From positions 1-34,622 of the forward strand of contig CACMQN010000010.1 of the NCBI GenBank assembly GCA_902615855.1: DNA of 34,622 nt, in the 5' to 3' direction. Below the pieces are notes generated by a model. The model did not search any database. It saw nothing but the letters and a program-made list of their open reading frames with translations, and was not told the DNA's origin. The DNA comes from an uncultured Candidatus Actinomarina sp. GTDB taxonomy: Bacteria > Actinomycetota > Acidimicrobiia > Actinomarinales > Actinomarinaceae. Positions 1-7,200 of the stretch are shown here, in pieces; position 1 is the stretch's first letter, and each line of letters starts with the position of its first letter. A program made the translations under genes and the position numbers.

Positions 1-97
1 AAGCTTGCTCGACAGAAATACCTAAATGCTTAGCTCTTGCTTCTGCAGATCTAATCAATAGATATTCAGGTACGTTTAAAGGTTTTTCTTCACTCAT
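1..97 (-). CDS. N-terminal fragment of an unrecognised protein (cut by window edge)
   Basis: An open frame reads from an ATG at 97-95 to the window edge and gives 32 codons with no stop. The translation starts MSEEKPLNVPEYLLIRSAEA and continues with an Ala/Arg-rich, probably helical stretch. It lies 17 bases after the stop of the Cys-rich gene, in the same direction, so it is probably the third gene of the sodX operon. The ribosome-binding site is weak. I do not recognise the family from so short a piece. The stretch VPEYLLIRS followed by ARAKHLG looks like a soluble, charged N terminus, not a signal peptide. It is called coding because of codon continuity and operon position only. Confidence 0.5.
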   Translation of the reverse strand, partial: MSEEKPLNVPEYLLIRSAEARAKHLGISVEQA

Positions 98-114
98 AAT
101 TTAACTTTACCTGC

Positions 115-303
115 TTAGTTTAATCCACGCGGGGATAATGTTATTTCATTTTTTTGTGGTGAGGCACAGTTTGAAACAGTTTCACCATCACAACATTCCG
201 CTTGGTTCAAACCAAACATAGGGCATTGATTGTTAATACAAGCTCCATGACCATGAAGATAGGTCATCTCTCTCTTGCACCAGGTACAAATTAAATTACT
301 CAT
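115..303 (-). CDS. Small Cys-rich putative zinc-ribbon protein
   Basis: This 62-residue protein carries seven cysteines (C6, C9, C22, C27, C37, C38, C46) and two histidines (H17, H19). The first part reads CTWCKREMTYLHGHGAC, followed by a CPMFG segment and a CCDGE motif, which looks like a small metal-binding (zinc-ribbon-like) fold. No function is known to me. The start codon overlaps the end of the sodX-like gene by 8 bases, so the two are translationally coupled, and both diverge from sodN. That setting makes a role in nickel-SOD maturation or metal handling possible, but this is inference. A generic small zinc protein that merely shares the operon is equally possible. There is no signal peptide or membrane segment. 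Confidence 0.75.
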   Translation of the reverse strand: MSNLICTWCKREMTYLHGHGACINNQCPMFGLNQAECCDGETVSNCASPQKNEITLSPRGLN

Positions 304-799
304 AACTCTTAAACTTGTGATAGGGCCAATACAGGTATCTTAGTTTCCAACAATCCTCAACTTTAATTGCACCAATAGATGAAGAATCACTAGAAGATTT
401 TTGCCTATTATCTCCTAACACAAATATTTCGTCTTCCTGCAATGTAGTGGCCTCAAAAGAAACTGATTCACCGTTACCCCAGGTATCATTCATAGTTTTT
501 CCATTAATTTTGATAACGCCATCTTCATTTGAAATTGTTTCACCTGGAAGTCCAATAACTCGTTTAATTATTTCTATATTTTTTGGAGTATATTCGTAAA
601 TTACAATATCTCCACGATTTAATGGTTCTGATACTTTTACTGCTAATACGTAATCGCCTTCGTGCAATGATGGCTCCATACTTTCTTCTTTGATTTCATA
701 CGCTCTGTATGTTCCATCTTTGTTATTTTTAAAAAATAAATAGATAGCAATTATTAGAAGGTTTCTAATATTTAATATCCGTGTAATGCTTTTAATCAT
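296..799 (-). CDS. sodX: SodX-type signal peptidase I family protease (nickel-SOD maturation)
   Basis: This S26-family serine protease of 167 residues probably removes the N-terminal propeptide of nickel superoxide dismutase, exposing the His-Cys hook that binds nickel. The Ser/Lys dyad is visible: Ser40 in EESMEPSLHEGDYVLA and Lys79 in IIKRVIGLPGE. The later family box appears as LGDNRQKSSSDSSSIGAI. One short hydrophobic segment (about residues 13-23) could anchor it to the membrane. The length is close to that of short SodX proteins and well below most general signal peptidases. It is divergently adjacent to sodN (48 bases between start codons), the usual arrangement in plankton with nickel SOD. 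No Shine-Dalgarno sequence is evident before the ATG. A general signal peptidase role cannot be excluded. Confidence 0.88.
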   Translation of the reverse strand: MIKSITRILNIRNLLIIAIYLFFKNNKDGTYRAYEIKEESMEPSLHEGDYVLAVKVSEPLNRGDIVIYEYTPKNIEIIKRVIGLPGETISNEDGVIKINGKTMNDTWGNGESVSFEATTLQEDEIFVLGDNRQKSSSDSSSIGAIKVEDCWKLRYLYWPYHKFKSYE

Positions 800-847
800 A
801 TAGTTTTTTTGTTATTAAAATTAATAGTAGATTACTAAAGGAGATTT

Positions 848-1234
848 ATGAAGTTATTTAAACCAACAAGAGTAGCTCATGCTCATTGTGATTTGCCATG
901 TGGTGTTTATGATCCCGCACAAGCAAGAATCAATGCAGAGTCAGTTGTAAATGCCTCCAAAAAATATCAAGAATCTGATGATCCTGCATTCAAGCAACGT
1001 TGCATCACCATCAAAGAAGATATGGCTGAAGAGGTTAAAAAAGATCTATGGGTATTGTGGACAGATTATTTCAAGCCAGAACACCTTGAAAAATTCCCAA
1101 ATGTTCATGATCTTTTCTGGAATGCAACAAAAAAAGCTGGAGAAGCAAAGAAAACAGAAGATCCTGCAGTAGGTGAGGAGCTTCTAGGTTTGATTAATGA
1201 AATAGATGAGGTATTTCAAGCTACAAAAAGCTAA
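848..1234 (+). CDS. sodN: Nickel superoxide dismutase
   Basis: This protein converts superoxide to oxygen and hydrogen peroxide using nickel, which avoids a need for iron or manganese. The 128-residue precursor has a 12-residue propeptide (MKLFKPTRVAHA), and the nickel hook begins at His13 with HCDLPCGVYDPAQ. His13, Cys14 and Cys18 become ligands 1, 2 and 6 of the mature enzyme. The mature length of 116 residues is normal for the family, and the rest is all-helical. A strong Shine-Dalgarno sequence (AAGGAGAT, 838-845) lies just before the ATG, which fixes the start. The sodX-like protease gene diverges upstream. The stop codon overlaps the convergent metG stop by 4 bases, and its probable terminator lies inside metG. 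The enzyme is likely cytoplasmic, since no export signal is present. Confidence 0.97.
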   Translation: MKLFKPTRVAHAHCDLPCGVYDPAQARINAESVVNASKKYQESDDPAFKQRCITIKEDMAEEVKKDLWVLWTDYFKPEHLEKFPNVHDLFWNATKKAGEAKKTEDPAVGEELLGLINEIDEVFQATKS

Positions 1235-2847
1235 TCAAATTTTTTAAAAAGGTGTCCTATGTCTTGTAATGGGGCACCTTTTTTTATGTCGTTTACGGAC
1301 CAATTATTATTTGTATTCTTTTCAATTGCACCCTTTACAATCTCAGATGTTGTTGGCATAAAAGGAGTAAATAATGATGCACATGCTTCTATTGCTGTAA
1401 GCGATGTATGAAGTATTGCTGTTGCTCTAGAGCTGTCTTCTTTTATAACTTTCCATGGTTCTGTTTCATTCAGATAAGCATTAATTTTATTTACATAGCC
1501 CATAACTGACTGAAGTGATGATTTGAGTTCGACCTTTTCGATTAATTCACCAGTCTTTTCAAAACAATCATTGCCTTCATTGATTATTTTTTTATCAACA
1601 TCATTTAATTCAAAATCGAATTCTAAATTTTCAAAATTGTTTATATATTGGGAAAATACTCTTTGAACTAAATTTCCCCATGCTGCTACAAGTTCTTCGT
1701 TATTGCGTCTTATCATTTCATCCTCTGAGATTTCAGAATCATTTTGCTCGGGCAGGATACTTGCTAGAGCGTATCTCAATGAGTCCGGATTCCATTCATC
1801 GAGATAATCGTTTAAATTTTTTCCAACACCTCTACTTGCAGATGCCTTTTCACCTTTTATTAAGATGTACTGGTTTGCCGGAACGTTCGTTGGTAGGTTT
1901 AAATCACCATATGCAAGTAACATCGCAGGCCATATTATTGCATGAAAAGGAACGTTGTCTTTTCCAACAAAATAATAAGACTCTGCATCCTCATTTAACC
2001 AAAAATCTTTCCATGCATCTGGCGTGCCATTATTTACTGCCCACTCTTTAGCAGCTGATAAATAACCAATTACTGCTTCAAACCATACATATATTTTTTT
2101 TCCATCACCTAATTCATTTTCTGGTATATCTATTCCCCAGTCAAGATCTCTTGTTATTGCTCTATCTTGTAAGCCTTCTTCTACAAATGATTTGGAGAAA
2201 TTTATAACGTGAGGTCTCCAACCTTCTTTACTATTTAGCCATTCGGAAAGCTTGTCATTAAGAGCACTTAACTTTAAAAAATAATGTTCGGTCTCTTTGA
2301 ACTCGGCATTATTTCCGTTAATTTTACTTTTAGGATTTATAAGCTCTTCAGGATCAAGAGTCGTACCGCAAGAGTCACATTGGTCACCTCTTGCCTCTAA
2401 ATAATTACATTTTGGACATTCACCCTCAACATATCTATCAGGTAAAAACTTTTTTTCTTGTGGATCAAAAGCTTGAATGCTTTTGTTTTTCTCAATGAAG
2501 CCATTTTCTTTTATTTTTAAAAACATATCCTGAGTAACTTCTTTATGATTATCGGTCATTGTTGTTGTGTAGTTATCCCATTGAATGTTCAATTTATCCC
2601 AATAGCCGAGAAATTCATTATGATATCGATTTACTATCTCGATTGGCTCAACACCTTCATCATCTGCTCTTACAGTTATTGGCGTTCCGTGAACATCACT
2701 TCCAGATACCATAATTACGTTATTGCCTATCAGTCTGTTATATCTTGCAAATATATCTGCCGGCAAATAAGCTCCACCTATATGACCTAAATGTCTAGAT
2801 CCGCTTGCATATGGCCAAGCTACACAAACTAATACGTTTTTTGACAT
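1231..2847 (-). CDS. metG: Methionine--tRNA ligase
   Basis: This enzyme charges tRNA(Met) and the initiator tRNA with methionine in the cytoplasm. The 538-residue protein has the class I HIGH-type motif as HLGH (residues 19-22). A zinc knuckle has cysteines 144, 147, 157 and 160, and the conserved WFEAVIGYLSA stretch is near residue 255. The helical anticodon-binding domain follows, with a conserved NETEPWKVIKED segment. The C-terminal EMAP/Trbp111-like dimerisation domain of longer MetRS proteins is absent. The KMSKS loop reads KASASRGVG (K334 to G342), so the second lysine of the classical motif is alanine. The gene converges on sodN with a 4-base stop overlap. Its upstream region is shared with amtB, which is divergent. 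No clear Shine-Dalgarno sequence is seen. Confidence 0.95.
   Translation of the reverse strand: MSKNVLVCVAWPYASGSRHLGHIGGAYLPADIFARYNRLIGNNVIMVSGSDVHGTPITVRADDEGVEPIEIVNRYHNEFLGYWDKLNIQWDNYTTTMTDNHKEVTQDMFLKIKENGFIEKNKSIQAFDPQEKKFLPDRYVEGECPKCNYLEARGDQCDSCGTTLDPEELINPKSKINGNNAEFKETEHYFLKLSALNDKLSEWLNSKEGWRPHVINFSKSFVEEGLQDRAITRDLDWGIDIPENELGDGKKIYVWFEAVIGYLSAAKEWAVNNGTPDAWKDFWLNEDAESYYFVGKDNVPFHAIIWPAMLLAYGDLNLPTNVPANQYILIKGEKASASRGVGKNLNDYLDEWNPDSLRYALASILPEQNDSEISEDEMIRRNNEELVAAWGNLVQRVFSQYINNFENLEFDFELNDVDKKIINEGNDCFEKTGELIEKVELKSSLQSVMGYVNKINAYLNETEPWKVIKEDSSRATAILHTSLTAIEACASLFTPFMPTTSEIVKGAIEKNTNNNWSVNDIKKGAPLQDIGHLFKKFD
1246..1285 (+). terminator. Terminator hairpin for sodN inside the metG 3' coding end
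   Basis: AAAAAGGTGTCC (1246-1257) can pair with GGGCACCTTTTT (1272-1283). This makes 12 pairs with one G-U, a 14-base loop and a run of seven T at 1279-1285. It begins 12 bases after the sodN stop and has the form of a Rho-independent terminator on the plus strand. The same DNA encodes codons near the C terminus of MetRS on the minus strand. Confidence 0.75.
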
Positions 2848-2893
2848 AACACTTTAAGAATAGACTTTTAAATCACAAAGACTACATTTTTGT

Positions 2894-2931
2894 GAAACAT
2901 TTATGAAACATTCCGGTAATAATCATTTAAC
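2894..2931 (+). promoter_or_regulatory. GlnR-like operator array upstream of amtB
   Basis: Four pentamers occur at exact 11-base spacing: GAAAC (2894-2898), GAAAC (2905-2909), GTAAT (2916-2920) and TTAAC (2927-2931), each separated by six bases. The actinobacterial nitrogen regulator GlnR binds alternating GTnAC and GAAAC half-sites with six-base spacers. Here the first two sites match exactly and the last two each differ by one base. The array centres about 50 bases upstream of the start expected from the -10 box at 2954-2959, an activator-like position before an ammonium transporter gene. Confidence 0.55.
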
Positions 2932-2933
2932 TT

Positions 2934-2949
2934 TTAAGAGGTCTCTTAA
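2934..2949. promoter_or_regulatory. Palindrome in the amtB promoter region
   Basis: TTAAGAG and CTCTTAA form a 7-base inverted repeat with a 2-base centre. It sits between the GlnR-like array and the -10-like TATATT (2954-2959), where a -35 box would be expected. It may be a dimeric repressor site, or the T-rich left arm may double as a poor -35 box. It is too weak to be a terminator. Confidence 0.4.
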
Positions 2950-2953
2950 CATC

Positions 2954-2982
2954 TATATTTAATTAGGTTGTTACAAAAGGAG
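2954..2982 (+). promoter_or_regulatory. amtB -10 box and strong Shine-Dalgarno sequence
   Basis: A TATATT hexamer at 2954-2959 is followed by AAAAGGAG at 2975-2982, nine bases before the amtB ATG. There is no good -35 box at the normal distance, which fits a promoter that needs an activator. The strong Shine-Dalgarno sequence contrasts with most other genes in the window. Confidence 0.5.
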
Positions 2983-2991
2983 ATTTAAAAA

Positions 2992-4191
2992 ATGGAACTA
3001 GCAACTTATGTAGATAGCTTGTGGATCGTTGTTGCAGGTATATTAGTCATGTTCATGCAACCTGGCTTTATGCTTGTGGAGACCGGATTTACAAGATCTA
3101 AAAACTCAGTCAATATAGTTATGAAAAACTTTATGGACTTTTCAGTCGGTGCAATTACCTATTGGGCATTTGGATTTGCATTGGCATACGGTGGAACTAC
3201 TCTTGGTGGATTTTTAGCCTATGGTAGTTTCTTTTTGGAAGGTGACTCAATTACCTACTTCTTCCAAGTAGTCTTTGCGGCAACTGCAGCAACAATTGTT
3301 TCTGGTGCAGTAGCAGAAAGAACAAAATTTAGCGCATACTTATTATTTCAACCATTTATATGTGGTGTAATTTATCCAATAGTTACCCACTGGGTCTGGA
3401 GTGGTCAAGGTTGGCTCGGTGACTTAGGTTTCATTGACTTTGCAGGTTCTGGTGTTGTACACATGGTTGGTGGCTTTGCAGCCCTAGCTGGTGTTCAAAT
3501 TGTGGGTCCAAGAATTGGAAAATACGACGATAATGGAAACCCTCAAGTAATACCTGGAAGCTCAATGGTAGCTGGAGCACTTGGTGTATTTATCCTCTGG
3601 TTTGGATGGTATGGATTTAACGTTGGATCTGCTTTAGCAGCGGTAGATGTTGACCTTGCTGCAATTGCAGTAACAACTACTTTATCAGCTTCTGCAGGTT
3701 CTATAACTGCGATGTATACATCAATGATTTCCGGTAAACCAAATGTTGGTATGACCTTAAATGGTGCTCTAGCTGGTTTAGTTGGAATAACTGCCGGTTG
3801 TGCAAATGTAAACAACTTAGGTGCAGTTCTAATCGGTTTGGTATCAGGTGTGTTAGTTGTGTACTCAATCAACTTCTTAGAGAAAAAAGGATTTGATGAT
3901 GCTGTAGGTGCTGTCTCAGTTCATGGAATATGTGGTATCTGGGGTGTACTAGCTGTGGCAATTTTTGATACTACAGATGGTTTAGTCTATGGCGGAGGAG
4001 CTACATTGTTTCTACCACAATTAATCGGTATTTTAGCAATTGGTGCCTGGGCATATGGAACATCTTTCCTTGTGTTTAAAGCTATTGATTCAACAGTTGG
4101 ACTTAGAGTTACAGCTGAAGAAGAAATTGCTGGGTTGGATGCTACAGAGCACGGAACATCAGCATATGGAGATTTCATCACTAAAAAGTAA
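2992..4191 (+). CDS. amtB: Ammonium transporter (Amt/MEP/Rh family)
   Basis: This membrane channel for ammonium/ammonia uptake has 399 residues and about 11 membrane helices, the usual size. The N terminus carries the family pattern WIVVAGILVMFMQPGFMLVE followed by TGFTRSKNSVN. The twin pore histidines are His157 (in GVVHMVGGFAALAG) and His311 (in VSVHGICGIWG). The DFAGSGVVH signature and the short soluble tail (LDATEHGTSAYGD) are also typical. The start is fixed by a strong Shine-Dalgarno sequence. The gene is followed by a strong hairpin and then gltB, so uptake and assimilation genes are neighbours. The GlnR-like array upstream suggests nitrogen control. No glnK (PII) gene is adjacent. Confidence 0.97.
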   Translation: MELATYVDSLWIVVAGILVMFMQPGFMLVETGFTRSKNSVNIVMKNFMDFSVGAITYWAFGFALAYGGTTLGGFLAYGSFFLEGDSITYFFQVVFAATAATIVSGAVAERTKFSAYLLFQPFICGVIYPIVTHWVWSGQGWLGDLGFIDFAGSGVVHMVGGFAALAGVQIVGPRIGKYDDNGNPQVIPGSSMVAGALGVFILWFGWYGFNVGSALAAVDVDLAAIAVTTTLSASAGSITAMYTSMISGKPNVGMTLNGALAGLVGITAGCANVNNLGAVLIGLVSGVLVVYSINFLEKKGFDDAVGAVSVHGICGIWGVLAVAIFDTTDGLVYGGGATLFLPQLIGILAIGAWAYGTSFLVFKAIDSTVGLRVTAEEEIAGLDATEHGTSAYGDFITKK

Positions 4192-4200
4192 CAAATAATT

Positions 4201-4256
4201 AAGAAAACCAGCTAAATTTAGGTCCCCCCCTAAAGATTTTTAAGGCTGGTTTTCTT
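4201..4256 (+). terminator. Large nested hairpin after amtB, probable terminator
   Basis: AAGAAAACCAGC (4201-4212) pairs perfectly over 12 bases with GCTGGTTTTCTT (4245-4256). The loop contains a second hairpin, TTTAGG (4217-4222) with CCTAAA (4229-4234), around a run of seven C (4224-4230). The T-rich right arm followed by TATTT supports termination of amtB. The symmetrical arms would work in both directions. The inner hairpin is unusual for a simple terminator. Confidence 0.75.
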
Positions 4257-4296
4257 ATTTAAATAACCCTTTATTCATAGTAAAATTGTCATACTT

Positions 4297-7200
4297 ATGA
4301 CATTTCAATTCGAAGAAAAAGATTCTTGTGGTGTAGGTTTTATTGCATCAAGAGGTATCCCTAGGACGCATGGGATGACTTTAAAAATTCTAGAATGTCT
4401 TTCTAACCTCGACCATAGAGGTGCCAAGTTTGCGGATGGAACCGGAGATGGAGCTGGAGTACTTACAGAGATTCCTTTCGAGTTAATTGAAGCTGAATTA
4501 GTTGAAAGAGGAATCACACTTGGAGAAAAAGAAAAATTAGGATTGATCTCTTGCTTTTTTGATCCAAAAAATATAACAGAGTCAATTGAGCTAATTGATA
4601 ACAAGCTTGAAGAGTTTGACATTAAGCTACTCTATTGGAGAAAAGTTCCTACAGACAAAGAAATCCTAGGAACAATGGCAAAAAATTCAAAACCTGGAAT
4701 TTATCAAGCTGTCATCTGTTCCACAAAAGAATATGAATACAGTTTTGAAAAATATCTTTATCTTTTCAGAAAATCACTAGAAACAGATCTTGAAAAAAAT
4801 GAATTTCTCAACATTCATATCAATTCCTGTTCGAGTAAAACAGTTGTATATAAAGGTCTCTTTACAGCCACTCAGACAGCAGACTTTTATTGGGATTTAA
4901 GAAATCCTTTGTACAAAACAAGGTATGGAGTATTTCATCAAAGATTTTCTACCAATACAAGTTCAACATGGGATAAAGCACAACCTTTCAGAATGCTCGC
5001 ACACAATGGTGAAATAAACACAATTAGAGCTAATTATTCCTGGATGAAAGCTAGAGAGGTGGATGCCTCTTCAAACATTTGGAAAGATGACATTGAGAGG
5101 TTAAAACCATTTATTAATGAAAGCCTTTCAGATTCTGGACAACTTGATAATGCAATAGAATTACTTGTTCAATCTGGAAGAAAACTCGCTCATGCTCAAG
5201 AGATGCTTATTCCTTCAGCATGGGAAAATAACCCGAGATTTTCGAAAGACCAGCAATCATATTATCAATACCATGCATTCTTATCAGAACCATGGGACGG
5301 TCCTGCAGCTATTGTTGCTACTGATGGAGACGATATTATTGCAGGGTTGGATAGAAGCGGATTGAGACCACTCAGATGGATGGTTTCAGATAGATATATT
5401 TTAGCTGCGTCAGAAGTAGGTATTTGTCCCTCAGTTGAAGCCGGTGCATATAAAACTGCTCAACTTGAGCCAGGACAAACAATTAGATATCGTATCAAAA
5501 ATGATGAGTTATTAGACGAACAAGAAGTAATAGAAAAACTTGCTGAGAAAAACCCATATAAAGAATGGGTAAATACAAAACCATTAGTTGCTGATACCGA
5601 ATTTAGTGATAAACCAGACGAGATTGAGCTAGATCTGCTCTCAGAATATTTCCAATACACACCAGAAGAGGAAAGATTAATTTTATTACCGATGATCCAA
5701 GGTGATATTCCAACAGGTTCAATGGGTAATGATTCTCCACTTGCAGTATTGAGTAAAAATAAACCAAGATTGAGTCGATATTTTCATCAAATGTTTGCTC
5801 AGGTAACGAATCCTCCAATTGATCCGATAAGAGAAAGATTTGTAATGTCAACTAAAACTTATCTTGGAAAGAGAGGATCAATATTAAAAGAGACATCTCA
5901 ACAAGCAAATCTCATAACACTTGAATCACCAATTCTCAGTAAAGGAAGTTATGATCTTTTGGTTTCAAAAGAATTTTCAAAAGACAAATCAAAAGTTTTT
6001 GATATCAGCTTTGATAAAACAAAATCTAATCTTGAAGGATTTCTTGATAAATTATGTGAGGACGTTTATGAGGCTGTAATAAACAAAAAGTCTTTAATTA
6101 TATTAAGTGATAGAGATGTAGTAAAAGGTAACAGTGTCGCCCCATCACTATTAGTGATTGGAAGAGTTCATCAACACTTGATTAACAAGGGTGTAAGACT
6201 AAAAGCATCACTGATAGTTGTATCTGGAGAGATAAGAGATGCACATGACTTATCGTGTCACATCGCATATGGAGCATCAGCTGTTTGGCCATATTTAGCC
6301 CTTGAAAAAGCAAGACTACTTTCAATTGACAATCCAGAATTAAATTTATCACCTGCACAGGCTCAAGAAAATTATAGAGACGCACTTAATAAAGGCCTCT
6401 TAAAGATAATGTCAAAAATGGGTATTTGTACAGTTTCTTCTTATCGAGGGTCTGAAATTTATGAAATTATAGGTCTCGATAAAGAAATGACAAATGATGC
6501 TTTCTCAAATTCTTACACCAGAACTGAAGGTTTGGGATATGACAAGATAAATGACAACTTACTCATTTTCGGAAATGAAGAACCTTTTGATCTTGAGATT
6601 GGTGGCTTCTATAAACATAAAAAGGGAAGTGAACCACATGTAACATCTCCAGTGACAGTCCTGAAATTACAAAAGGCGGTTAGATCTGGTGATAGAGAGG
6701 AATGGAACAAATATCTAGAATCGTTAGAAGACAGAGACAATGTTCAAATTCGTGATTTATTTACCCTGCCAGAAAATAATAAAATATTTAGCAATGAAAA
6801 TGAAAACTCATTAGAAGAAATATATCAAAAATTTACTGTTAGCTCAATGTCTTTAGGAGCACTGTCCGAAGAGGCACATCAAGCACTAGCAATTGCAATG
6901 AATCGCATAGGAGCTAAATCTGGTTCTGGTGAAGGTGGAGAAGACCCTGATAGATATGGAACAGAAAAAAATTCAAAGATCAAACAAATTGCGTCAGGAA
7001 GATTTGGTGTTACTCCTGATTATTTAGCATCTGCTGAAGAATTTCAAATTAAAATGGCTCAAGGTTCAAAACCAGGAGAGGGAGGACAGCTACCTGGATT
7101 TAAAGTAGATTCTCATATTGCAAAATTAAGGCATACTGTCGAAGGCGTGACATTAATTTCACCACCACCTCATCACGATATCTATTCAATTGAAGATTTA

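Noticed and set aside
3543-3872. Antisense open frame of 109 codons inside amtB
   Set aside because: It is a shadow of the amtB reading frame, with Pro/Thr-rich content and no start signals.
6850-7020. gltB as a ferredoxin-dependent single-subunit enzyme
   Set aside because: The loop insertion that marks ferredoxin-dependent enzymes after GGED is absent; the sequence runs directly to the IKQIASGRFGVT segment as in NADPH-type enzymes.
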